From: Chimonanthus salicifolius
Taxonomy: Eukaryota > Streptophyta > Magnoliopsida > Laurales > Calycanthaceae
Direction: 5' to 3'
Assembly (NCBI GenBank): GCA_013350335.1
Contig: CM023541.1
Location: 34,030,739 to 34,094,738 of the forward strand
DNA: 64,000 nucleotides
Both the position numbers and the translations under genes were made by a program. Below, piece by piece: positions 37,493-52,956 of this stretch. Under the pieces are notes generated by a model. It made no database searches and was not told the origin of the DNA. It saw nothing but the letters and a program-made list of their open reading frames with translations. The number at the start of each line of letters is the position of its first letter. The first letter of the stretch is position 1.

Positions 37493-39655
37493 TTATACTT
37501 TTATAAACAATCTATGTTTATCTCTCTCCTTTAATACCATCTACTAATTCTATACTCTTCTTAGTCAAAGTGCTTAAATTTAAAGATGATAAGTGTAGTT
37601 TTGAAATTGTTATACTCCTCTCCCGACATTTGGGCAAGTCGTTACTATTACTAGGGCTACGTTTAGATGAAGGATAAATTTTGCAGGAGATACCCGGGGT
37701 TACCCTTGACTAGGGGTTACTCTGGGTATTATGAATACCCTTTGCTTCAAAAGAATTTTCAAATGTGAGAGTGGAGGGGTAAACAAATATAAATAGATTT
37801 TTTAACTTTACGGTTTAGTTACCAAATAAGAGTAATGAACGTAACACCTTGTTCCCCTACACCTCTCATCCAAACGTAGCCTAGGTAATCGAAAACTTAT
37901 AGGTACGGTAAAGTGGTGAGAAAAAAAATGAAAGAACTCTAAAAAAAAATTTGACAAATAGGAGCTCACGTGGAGGACCTGGCTTGCCGACATCCTACCT
38001 TCGAGAGAGGAAAAAAAGATAATAAAAAGGTAAAAAGTATGGAAACATGTAAATAAAAGATAAAACTAATAAAGATATGAAAAAAAGGAAATACATGTAT
38101 AAAAATAATTATATATACAAATCTAATATTAACACCAAGAAAAGTGGGCAGATATAAATAAACAAATAAATTACTGTCACAAATAATATCACAAACTACT
38201 AGTATACACTACTAAAAAGAGCTTAATTAGCCCAAAAAAAAAAACAAAAAGATTACAAGGAAATTGACAAAAAGAACTTTCCAAAATGAAATATAGAAAA
38301 AATTAAAATAACAAAAAATACATAGGTGCACAAAAAATCAACAGCAATAATAAAAACAGAAAAGTGTTGATAATAATAATAAAAACAACAAAAGTGGTTT
38401 AGCATATGTTATTTTTATTAATTATTTTGTAAAAAATGGTTTCAAATATATAAATAAACAAAAAATAAAATAAAAAAGGAAAGGACATAATTGAACAGGA
38501 GAGGAGACCTGCAAATTAGTGGGTAGATATTAAATACAGCGAAAGAACTCGATTATTGTCAGTGACTAGTTGACAAGATAATAGACTCGCTACTAGTATC
38601 TACAATTTGTAATCTCTAGACTCTACGTACATGGGTTGTCTTCAATCTTCTAGAATGATTAAACCATCTCAAATGGGTTGTTTACTTAAATTTGTTATAT
38701 ATTAGAGCTATTTTTAAATTGTTCGTAATGCAATCATTTTTAACTCTATCCCTTAGAGATAATCCACTCATCTCATGTAGAATACGCATCTCCATTACCC
38801 ATCTTTATCTATTTGTCTTCTACGTCACCCACCTTTATCTATTTGTATTTTCTTCATTATATGAGATTCTGTTTTATAGAGTGTTCTATAGAGCATTGTA
38901 GGTCTAATAACTATTTTATAAAATTAACTCTTTAAGTGACTCATGAACCTCCTATCACCCAGGATGCTTAGCTTTTCTGCATTTTACCCACCATGCTCCC
39001 ATATATTAGATATAAGAGATTCTACCTTAGATCCAAGTAACTAAACTTATCATTATGTACTACTAATCAATTCAAATTCTAATGAGGCCTTTCTCTATAT
39101 CTTTTGTTTGACTAACATTGCACTTCATATACTCAAGTGTTTTTATACGAATTTTTAGACCATTGTCTCAAAAAAATTTAGAAGATTCCAACTTTATATG
39201 GAGTTATTTTGTTTCACTAATCAATCTTACACCGTTTACAAGAAGCATACATTGTGACACTAATCTCTGCAGTGCCTCATATACTTGATGTATAAATTAG
39301 AAAAGAAGCCAGCTCAAGCCAGAACTGTACCAGAGCCTATAAAGTTATGCATGCCATTCTCAAAATTCCCAATCACAAGAAGGCAAAAGCTTTCTAAAGA
39401 CATTTTTAATCTCTAATCTCATCATCAAAGCTTTTAGAGATCATATTCATACAATAATCAAACTGAAGATTTCAAGACCTCTACATGGGTCAAATGGACC
39501 TATCAAGGCTTCCAAGACTGAGGACAAGGAATTGAATTGGATTTTCATACGTTTAGTGAGTTGTTAAATGAGATTGATATACTGGTCATAAAATTGTTTG
39601 ACCTAGATTGTCCCTCAAATACATTCCATCCTTCCAGAATATAAACATCTACAAA
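37493..39655. other. AT-rich intergenic region
   Basis: Long A-rich stretches (37980-38480) with no coding signal. No element could be delimited. Confidence 0.5.
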
Positions 39656-40023
39656 TAGGGCTGCAACTCGGGTCGGGTTTTGACCAGATCTGAGAAATCA
39701 TACGGGTCGGATTGAGAATTTCGGGAAATTGACCCAGGTTGGGTTGAGAAGACAAAGCTGCATGGAATTCGGATTGGGTCGGGTTGACGATTTTACAAGT
39801 TAACCTGAACTGAACCGACCTAATCCGACCCAACTCGGTTAAAATTAGACTAAAATTGGTTCAAAATACGGGTCGGATCAGAATTCAAGTTGATTTGTGC
39901 TAGAATTTAGGTCGGGTTAGGTCGAGAATTTTGGATTGAGAATTCGGGTCTGGTCGAGTTGGGTTCAAACATTAACTCAGGTTGAGTCGGATTTCTTGAA
40001 ACCCGGCCCGAGTTACAACCCTA
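39656..40023 (+). mobile_element. GGGTCGGGTT-type hAT-like MITE, copy 1, 368 bp
   Basis: The left end TAGGGCTGCAACTCGGGT pairs with the inverted right end TAGGGTTGTAACTCGGGC. The flanks TCTACAAA (39648-39655) and TCTAAAAA (40024-40031) are an 8-bp duplication with one mismatch. The interior is largely GGGTCGG, GGGTTGAG and AATTCGG repeats. Copy 2 is at 54247-54566. Confidence 0.85.
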
Positions 40024-40768
40024 TCTAAAAAGAAGATTTTTCAACACTTTGGAGACCATGCCCACTCTTCTATAGCAAAATAAGCTAATTAAAGGGTAGT
40101 TATATTCTCACAATAAAGGCCTCATAAAAATATGTACTTTTTTCTTTTTTTATGATAGACGGTGTCTAAGTGTCTCGTCCGATTAGTCGTTTGAGACATG
40201 TACACACCTTCTTACACATATGCGAAGTTCAATCGATGGTTCTTACAATATAAGCATTCGTCGGAAAACTATGTTCCCTTCCACAAACAACAGTCAGCAG
40301 TCATTAGTCTGCTTTCTTAAAGTGGGCTCCTTGATGCGACCCATTTGTCCAAGCTTTGACAATGGCTTGCTTGATCAAATATCTTCATGTGGCAGCAATA
40401 CTTGGCCTGTAAAGTCCATATCAATATAAATCTATCAAGGTAGTTAGGCTAACACTTGCACTAATTGATCTGTGAAGGTGTGATCCTAGACAAGATGTGC
40501 ATATGGGCAAACTTGTTTGACATATCCTGGGTCTTTGATAGAACATGTGGCGGTATTTGGATCGTAGGCTCTGATCAGACTTAGCCCTAGAATGAATGAA
40601 ACATGGAACACGGTTTCAGCGGTAGTAATGTGGACAATTTGAAAATAAAGAAATTTGAGACATGCGAAATGGAAGCTACGTGAGTTCGAGGGGGCCTTTA
40701 AGGTTTAGGGTTTAGGGTACTAACATAAAAGCATGTGCAAAATCCTTCAAAACACCTAATACATAATC

Positions 40769-40824
<56 letters not shown>

Positions 40825-41464
40825 ATTCATTTCTTTCTCAAATTTATGCTATTTTTATATAATAAAATGATAATTTATATTAAATCTTTTCAACTTATTA
40901 ATTCTCATCTTAAAATCTCTTTTCCTATTTTCAGTATTTAAATTCTCTATTTCTTAAAAGTAATATCGTTCCTTGTTAATTGGATGTTAGGAATTGCACA
41001 CTCTATATCAGCTATGCTGAGTTGGAGGAATGGTAGAAAATGCATCTAAATAATAATTTAAAAAAATCAGAAAATCTTTCAAAATCACTACATCAGATCT
41101 TAAAATTCCCCATGCTATTTTTTCACTCATTTTTTTCTATTTTCTTTATAAATATAGAAGCAAATCATACCTATTTAATAAATAACTGATCAAAATTCAT
41201 TTGATAATCACTTTAATAATTTATTTTTTATAGATAGGTAGATGAGTAAAGAACTATGCTTTACTTTTGCCACTCATCCAATTAATATCCATGACCAAAT
41301 TTTTTTTTTATCAAAATATTAAATATTGATTATGTTTACGTCACATTGTTTCCCAAATAAGTATTTTCAACAATTGAGTATGTATGTTCCTTGTTGGGTT
41401 TTAAGCTGGGGTAAAAAATGTGTTTTGCTGATACAGGCATATCGGTGTAACGCAACGTGTCGAC
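40024..41464. other. Intergenic, no gene seen
   Basis: The stretch carries an (AT)n tract and AT-rich sequence only. Confidence 0.5.
40772..40821 (+). repeat. (AT)n microsatellite
   Basis: About 25 AT dinucleotides. Confidence 0.95.
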
Positions 41465-41897
41465 CAATGTTATCAAACCTGGCCTGACCTGTGGGTCAAC
41501 TGTGATATGACTGAAACAAATATCGAGTCATTTAAAAACCTTTCTGGATTAAAAACCCTTTACGACCCACGGGTCAATCCGGTTTTTCTAATAAATCCGT
41601 GACCCTTGACCCTTAAAAGCCCCTGGTTTCTTTAAATGAAGAAAATGAAGATGAAGATGTTGGTTCTTTTGAGAATATGATTTTTGGATTATTAATTTTT
41701 GGCATTTACAATTGTATTTGTGAAAGAAAAATATATTTTTATAAAATATAACTTTAGTTAATAATTTAATATTATCTATAATATTATATTAATAGCATGG
41801 TTTGACCGGGTTTGACTACAGGTCAACCCGGTTGAACTTTATTAACCCACCCTTTCTCCAAGACGGGTCACTCCATGGACCGAGTTTTAAAACATTG
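41465..41897 (+). mobile_element. hAT-like MITE, 433 bp, with perfect 8-bp duplication
   Basis: The left end is CAATGTTATCAAACCTGG and the inverted right end CAATGTTTTAAAACTCGG. Perfect GTGTCGAC lies on both sides (41457-41464, 41898-41905). Motifs of the type CCCGTGGGTCAA/GGGTCAACCCGG recur near both ends around an AT-rich core. The related decayed copy is at 1552-1870. Confidence 0.92.
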
Positions 41898-41905
41898 GTG
41901 TCGAC

Positions 41906-42835
41906 CATTATAAGCCAATACGCACCCATCCGTCACATGTTTGGACTATGGTCGCAACCCAACATATCAAACGCATTCTTTTACCTAAGGTTTTAAGTAG
42001 GCAACTAAGTTACGCTAAGATGGATGGATAGAATCATGACTTGATTATGGTTTAGATTAAACTTCTAATTTAGTTTCGAAGTTACTTATTGGGTTGTGTG
42101 TATGATATAATTACTGTGTAAATGGTTGTACAACGCAATGAAACATATACATTTAAGGAAGTAGGAGACTGTACTTAGATACCAATCAATCCAATGTTTC
42201 AGACGGGTTAATACACCATTCTCATCTATTAATGTAATTTTAGTCTAATATAATCCTCATCTTCTTCATCTTTATTATTGGAATCTTATCAAATTATAAA
42301 TATTTATTTATATAAACCTAGGATTCAAAAATTAAATATTAAGATGACTTTCAAAACCTATTATTGACAATCTCATAATTGCGTAATTAGAAATTTATTT
42401 GCGTCATTAGGTGAGCCTACCTTCTACCATGACCTAGGAGAGAACAATAAAAATAAATATAAATGTAAATTAAATGATTTTTATGATAAATAAAGAAAAA
42501 TAAATAGTATAAGTTAAAAAATATTTTTTTAACAGTTAATATATCACAATCGGGCTCATTGCAAATGAAACGTTTAGATCTACACAGTAATAATAAAAAA
42601 AAAAAACTAAGCCCCATCCAATTTTGTTAACAGTTAGATCCAATTTTACAAAATGAACAACTAAAATAAATATTTTGTACTTTTATGTTTTTTTTTTCCG
42701 TTCATTAATCATAGTATATGAAGGCTATCGAAGTTCTATGGGTTAATTTTTGGCTGGGTACCTAAATCCAACTATTTTATTGTAAACGAGTCATTGGGTC
42801 CCACATGCCATGCCAAATTTAAAAATTCACATATC
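41906..42835. other. Intergenic, no gene seen
   Basis: AT-rich. Nothing recognised. Confidence 0.5.
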
Positions 42836-42996
42836 CAAATGATTTTTGCACCCTTATTTTCTCTTATGGTACACTTTTAAAAGGAAATTTTAATTTTGCC
42901 AATCTTTTTTGGGAAAGAGGAAAATAAAGACAAAATTGAATTTCTTTTTAAGGGTGCACTGTGAGAGAAAATAGTTATTTAAAAATCACTACCCTG
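42836..42996 (+). mobile_element. Foldback MITE upstream of the S-receptor kinase gene
   Basis: The left arm ATGATTTTTGCACCC...TTTTAATTTTG pairs with the inverted right arm AGTGATTTTTAAATA...TTCAATTTTG. Arm sequence resembles the MITE at 27489-27967 (TTTTTGCACTCC, AATTTCGATTTTG). The left boundary is uncertain and no duplication was identified. It ends about 260 bp before the first in-frame ATG of the next gene. Confidence 0.6.
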
Positions 42997-43259
42997 CATT
43001 TTTTTTTATGAAAATTTGTTTGTTCTTTGATGAGTCTTGGTGAGGATTTTAACAATTTTAGAAAAAAAATAAAATTGGAAACTTCTAAAACTTTTATGAA
43101 AATATTGGTAAATCATTTTTTATGGAAAGCACAACGGCAACATTCTGTTCTCTGACGTTTTCCTTTCCCTCCTTTGTTGTATGATGATGATTGCAGCAGC
43201 ATCAGAGATACAGAAGTGCAATGAACAGCAAATCTAGAGGCAGTCGTTGAGTAATTTAA

Positions 43260-47210
<3,951 letters not shown>

Positions 47211-48541
47211 AAATCAAAACATTCATTCTTTTTTTTTTCTTTTTGGAAGTGATTTACATGATTTTCTTTCTTTTCTTCCTTAAGTAAAGATTATTTTGAA
47301 AGATTGATTGCATGGACAAGCCCAACATTGCATTATTTTGTGACAATTTAATGCATTGTTATTTTAGTGTTCATCAACATGGGCTGTCTTCCGAACGAGA
47401 AAGGCCAATCATTGCATTAAAACAGTAGACCAATAAAGCCTGTATGCTTGTTCTTCCGTTCATACTTGCAACAAACAGAATGAATTTGGATTTAATTAAC
47501 CCAGCCGTGATGTGAGTGCAAAATCAAACCACTAGAGTCCTTCACTTGAGTACGAAGTCATTGGGTAGAATCTTTTACAACTTATCAGCAGTAGCTTGAT
47601 TGATTTGGTTGGTTTCATTTTTTGTTGCTAAGATTCAATGATGATTATCACAGCCACCCAGTTAACAATCTTCACCTTTGAATACTGAAAATTGTTTATA
47701 ATGTCCAAAAGAGATATAAACAGGCTAAGCTCAAGCTAGCCAAACCTAGCGAGCCTGATTCTAGTGGGCTAGGATCTTCAACTTTAGAGGCAAATTTTCA
47801 TCCTGAAGAAATAGAATGTTTGACTGAAATTTGACACCGCTATTAGCTACAATTAGGTTTCAAATGAAATTGCTATCTCTGGTCGTGGTGCAGCCAGCAA
47901 CAATAGCACAACCATTAGTGGATGCAGTAACAAGAAGCAACAGATAGGCACAAAGTCCAATTCACAGTCGGGCGAAGACAGTCCGACCCAATTGAATTTG
48001 ATTGACGACATGGCTCTGCAAATTTATCGTCTGATCAATGGGAAAGCGGGGTCACAGAAACTGCCCAATTTTAATAAGTCCGGACCTTCAATCCATTTAG
48101 AAGCACTTTGGGCCTTTGAGGCTTGCAGATTCAGTACCCACTAAAAGAACCCACAAAACCACAAAATATGAGTCATCACCGCATGCCTTTGGAACTAGGG
48201 ACTAGCCGACTCAACTCTCTCCTAAAAAGGGAAGAAAATTCCATGAAAAATATTTCTAGGTGGCCATGATCAGTTCCAAGATCTACTGCTGAATAGAAGG
48301 AGAATCCGAGAGGCATGGGATAAAATCGAGCAAGGAGGCATCAACCCATGTGGGAAAGATAGCAGCAGAAAATCAAGGAAAAGAAATAAGGTGGGATTGC
48401 CCAGAACTAAGAGTAAGAGCAAAGAGGAAGATAAGAATAGAAACTGCATCCAGCGCCCAGTGAGAAAATTAATAAAAGAAGAAAAATGAAAGAAAATAAA
48501 AGGAGAGACTCTTCTTTAAAAATGATGTTTTGACCTTTTTT
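47211..48541. other. Intergenic downstream of the S-receptor kinase
   Basis: It includes the presumed 3' UTR. No coding sequence or delimitable element was found. Confidence 0.45.
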
Positions 48542-48796
48542 GGGCGCCCATGTGGACACCTGATTTTTCTGCCTTTACACACTCGATTTAAAAAAAAATC
48601 AAGTAAAATTACCATTCTACCCCTCCGTATTCTATTCATCCGAACGAATTCTCAGTTCATTTTCAGTTCGTTCTGATGAATGCATTCATCCGAACGAACA
48701 AATTAGGGTAGTTTTAGTTCATTCGGATGAGTGTTCATTCGTTTGAATGAGCATTTTGGTTCATTCGAATGAATAAGTCGAATTTTGTAAAGGATT

Positions 48797-48859
<63 letters not shown>

Positions 48860-49313
48860 GTTCGAATGAATGAGTCGAATTTTGTCAAGGATTGACATAT
48901 ATATGTTCATTCGAATGAATGAGTCGAATTTTGTGAATGATTGACATATATATGTTCATTCGTTCGAATGAATAGTTTGGTTCATTTGAATGAATGAGTC
49001 GAATTTTGTGAATGATTGATATATATATATGTTCATTCGTTCGAATGAACAGTTTGGTTCATTCGAATGAATGAGTCGAATTTTGTGAATGATTGATATA
49101 TATATGTTCATTCGAATGAATGAACACTCGTTCGAATAAATGAAAATTACACTAAAGTGTTCGTTCGGATGAGTACATTCATTCGAACGAACTGAGAATG
49201 AACTGAAAATTCGTTCGAATGAATTCATACGCAGGGGTAGATTGGTAACTTCACCCAAAAATTAAAAAACGAGTATGTAGAGACAGATTTTCCGAGTGTC
49301 TGTATGGCGCGCC
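48542..49313 (+). mobile_element. Long-inverted-repeat (foldback or Mutator-like) element with ATTCGTTCGAAT arrays
   Basis: The arms pair over about 180 bp. The left starts GGGCGCCCATGTGGACAC and the inverted right starts GGCGCGCCATACAGACAC. Both continue through ACC(A)TCTACCCCT and GAACGAATT(C/T)TCAGTTCATT. Between them lie several imperfect units of GTTCATTCGAATGAATGAGT plus GAATTTTGTGAATGATTGAC and a (TA)n tract. No coding capacity. The flanks are T-rich and no exact target duplication is clear, so the superfamily is open. Confidence 0.75.
48801..48857 (+). repeat. (TA)n microsatellite inside the long-inverted-repeat element
   Basis: About 28 TA dinucleotides. Shorter (TA)n runs end the neighbouring repeat units near 48895, 48945, 49020 and 49098, suggesting expansion of a unit-terminal TATATATA. 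Confidence 0.95.
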
Positions 49314-51054
49314 TTTTTTTGGATTGAATCTTGTCTTGTGTACGATGTTAGAAAAAGTTTAGAAGCAAGTTTTTCAATTGTCAAAGGCATTTGTTGATTC
49401 TAAACTTTTTTTCATTTAAAATTTGTTCATTTTGAGTTATTTTCATCATTTTTTTTTTTTTTTAAGATAATTCTGATTTTGAGATTTTTTTTGTGAAAAT
49501 AGTTTAATGAAATATTATTGAATGCTTATGGAGATGTCTTGTTGTCAATGATATAATTTGTAAGGTGTATGTGTGAAAAAATTAATGAAAACCGGATTTT
49601 CTAATATACTTCTCATTTTGGAGTTTTTTTTTTACAAAAATTAATGAATTGATATACAAATGTTTCCGAAATTAATTGAAGAGACTTTAATACAATTTAT
49701 TTATTTTTTCCAATATTTTTATAGAATTCAGATTTATTTACCCAAAAAAATTATGAATTATAATAGAAAATACATGTGACTATAGGATATTCGAGAACAA
49801 TTTTTTTTAAACGGAAAGCTAGAGAACATAATTTCATATTAAGTATTTTCTTATATTGACCTCCTATTTTCTAACATTTTTAACCACTTAAATTTCTCAT
49901 TTATATACATTTAAGCAGACTATACATCTGAAATTATATTAGATCTACCCATACAAATAATGACAAAGTCGATGACGTGTAAATGAAAAAAGGGTGTTTT
50001 AATGATCCATTATTAACATTCAACGGCATAACACTTTTTTTCATTCATTTTAACATCTTCCAGATATTCAGGAGAAAAACATTTTTGATAAATGACACAA
50101 ACCAAACACGATCACGTTAATTGACAAGTGAACTCTAACTCAATCCGTTTATAAATGGATAGATCCAATGCAGATCCAATAATAAATGGGTAAACGCAAC
50201 TAACCCAATTATTGCCACGCACATACAATCATGAAAAGTCCACCTATCTAACTATAATCTTGATATGTGTATTCATCTTTGTTATTCTTTTTTAAAAAAA
50301 AAAAAAAAGATAAATACATACCAAGCAATCAGACTTGAGGTAGTGTAAAAATCTAAAAAAAATGCTGATATGGGAATCTCTTTTGGCATTTAGATCGTGC
50401 GGAAAGACCAAAATAAGAGAATATCAAGTATGCAATGTCAATCATTGACATGCTCTCTAGTATTAATCTCTCTTTTTTTTTTAAAAAAAATATACTTCCC
50501 TAATTCAAAAGGTAACAAAAATTTAAATTGCAACAAAAAAATACTGTGTTGGTTGGATCGCTTAACAAAGAAGGGCCCAACCTAGATATTATACAGGTTT
50601 TAAAACCGATACATATCAGCTAATATGATACGTATCCGCCGATATTATCTTTCTGCCATCGTCTGATTTCTGAGAACCTTTTCATTGGCTGTTCAGGACC
50701 AATTCAAAGGGAGTGGGTCAAAATAAGACCAAATATTGATGCATCTGTTCATTTTCATGTTTTATGCTTTAATAGTCTCTTAAAATAAAAAATAAAAAAA
50801 CTCAATACAATGCGCAAGGAATACAAAACCAAAATGCCAGATAACGGGCAATAACACAGATTAAAAAGATTTGTAAGTGAGACCTTTCTTTATTGTTATC
50901 CCATCCATCAACTCATGAAACATTGTAGCTCCTCCAAAGATCCATATTGCAAATTCCTAGTGTGTGTTTAATAAGTCATATGAACAAGAAGGTATTGAAG
51001 ATTTGCTCAAACAGAAAGCAAATTAAACAAAACTTCCTGATACAACCTAGTGCT
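49314..51054. other. Intergenic, AT-rich
   Basis: No gene is seen. A short CCGATACATATCAG...CCGCCGATATTA fragment at 50600-50660 looks like a relic of the TATCGGCCGATA family. Confidence 0.5.
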
Positions 51055-52165
51055 TGTCCAAGGTAAAAATCCTTCTCTGGGATCGGTGATTCCAATTCCT
51101 TAGGTTTGACTTTCTCTATCGCCCTGAAAGAAGCACTAACACCAATTGATCATCTCTTTATCCATTGTCTGCTGCCCTCGGCAGTTTGAAGCTCTGCGTT
51201 TGACCAGTTTGGGTTCTAGTGGACCATGCCTTCCTCAATAGCGCAACTTCCCTATGCTTGGGAAATTGTTAAAAGTTTCTCCTAGGTGCTCCTCCCTATG
51301 GCGTCTAATTCCTTTTGCCATATGTTGGAGTCTCAGGTGAGAACGTAACAATAGGGTATTCAGGAACTCAGCAGAAACACCCACTGTTGTCTCTAGTTGA
51401 GTATTTGCTAAATGTCTCTTGGATCTGTTTCTCAATGAATTATGAATGGAATCCTTTGAGTTTAGAAAGAGTACACTAGGTTGCATGGTTGTTAAAATCT
51501 TACGATTCACGATTCGTATCTTACGATTCATACGATATGAGAAGAGGAACGATTTATATCTATCAACAAATTTTACGATTCGTATAAATAATAGAATTAT
51601 GAGGTTATTAGGAGTGTGAAAGCATGAAACATTTTGTTTTAATGGTTTTTAAGGCTTGAGGTGATGAGCATTTAAGACATTTCGATTTTTTTAGGGTTTT
51701 TTAGTTCATTATTGACTTTTCATAGTATAGTTGGATTATAAACTGGTCTTATACTTTTGAGAGTTGGAGCATTGAAATCTGAGCTCCAATGAACTAATTA
51801 CATAGAATTCACTTCATATTGAAAGAAAGTTAGAGAATTACTTATGTTATTACATTTTAGATATATTTTAAGTTATTTCATATATTAAATATTTTAGGGG
51901 AAAATACTTATGAATCATAGGATTTTACGATTTACGATACACGATTTGTGATTCAAGATGTATTAACGATTTACGATACGATTCGATTTTCACAACATTG
52001 CTAGGTTGTCTTAAAGTCCTGTTATAGTCTTCCCTTTTATTATCTTTTCTGTTTCGGGTTTTTGTGGGTTTAGTGGGCCTTTGAGTGGCTTCTTTTCTTC
52101 TTTTTTTCGTTGTACTTGCACCTCTAGTGCTTTTTCTTCATTAATATAATTACCATTTCAAAAAA
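51055..52165 (+). mobile_element. LINE 3' part, split by a hAT-like MITE
   Basis: Segments 51055-51475 and 52009-52165 form one decayed LINE end. DHLFIHCLLPSAVW near 51150 is the zinc-binding tail of ORF2, then FDQFGFWWTMPSS. The 3' end has TTGCACCTCTAGTGCTTTT and an A-rich tail. The 517-bp MITE interrupts it between matching 8-bp duplications, which dates the LINE as older. Confidence 0.75.
51484..52000 (+). mobile_element. ACGATT-rich hAT-like MITE, 517 bp
   Basis: The left end is CATGGTTGTTAAAATC and the inverted right end CAATGTTGTGAAAATC, flanked by a perfect 8-bp duplication CTAGGTTG (51476-51483, 52001-52008). Both subterminal regions are arrays of TTACGATTCACGATTCG-like repeats; the centre is ordinary AT-rich sequence. 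No coding capacity. Confidence 0.92.
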
Positions 52166-52956
52166 TAAAAGCTTTTAGAGCCTAAGGCACAAAGCTCGTA
52201 CCTAGGGCGTGGGCCAGTATTTAAATAGTTTATTAATTGTTATTCATTATTTTGCATCTATACCACACCAATATTAACAAAATACAATTGGTTCATAAAC
52301 ACCAAAAATACATGAGCAATTGCATCCAAACATATAAAAAAATATTTATTATACATAGAGGCAAGTGTGTTATATACCTAATTGAAGTTCCTAATGATTA
52401 CTAGCTAAGAATTCATATTAATTAGGAGTCTAGGATATCTAACTATTATTACACAATTAAAATAGAATTATGGAAAATCTTCTTAAAAAACTGCACATAG
52501 TACTGCCTTATAGCTAGGTGAAGTGCAAAATAGGTCTAGAGCCTAGGAGCATCGAAGGTGTGGTGCACCTTAGCTAGGGTATGTAAGCCCTTAAGTCCTT
52601 GACTGAACGAGCCCAAGCAAACTAGTTCCACAAGCCTTAAGGCAGCCAAACCAAAGGCCCATCCCATTTACTTAGAAGGTCATGAAATAGCATGAACCAC
52701 CCTATGGAACTTATTGTTCAGCCCAAACCCTACCAGCAATGGGGTTCACTCAGGCCGGCCAGGAATAGGATGCCAAAGCTCAGTTTCTACCCTATAATAA
52801 CAAATTCAACATAGCTGTATGAATCTGGAGACTCAACAAATGGACAATCGAACACTGGTTCACTTGAAAATAATGACAAGAAATATCATTAAAGAAAGAA
52901 TAAACTATACTCACATGATCGGATCAAGCTCGTCCACCTGCAGCAGATGTCATTTT
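52166..52956. other. Intergenic; probable 3' flank of the minus-strand gene
   Basis: The region 52170-52590 has AGAGCCTAAGGCACAAAG and CTAGAGCCTAGGAGC-type motifs that may be an old repeat. The right end should include the 3' UTR of the gene on the minus strand. Confidence 0.4.

Noticed and set aside
48703..49258. Tyr/Ile- and Asn/Glu-rich minus-strand frames
   Set aside because: Translations of (TA)n and ATTCGTTCGAAT repeats.
52170..52590. hAT-like MITE with GAGCCTAAGGCAC motifs
   Set aside because: The ends do not form inverted repeats and no 8-bp duplication was found.
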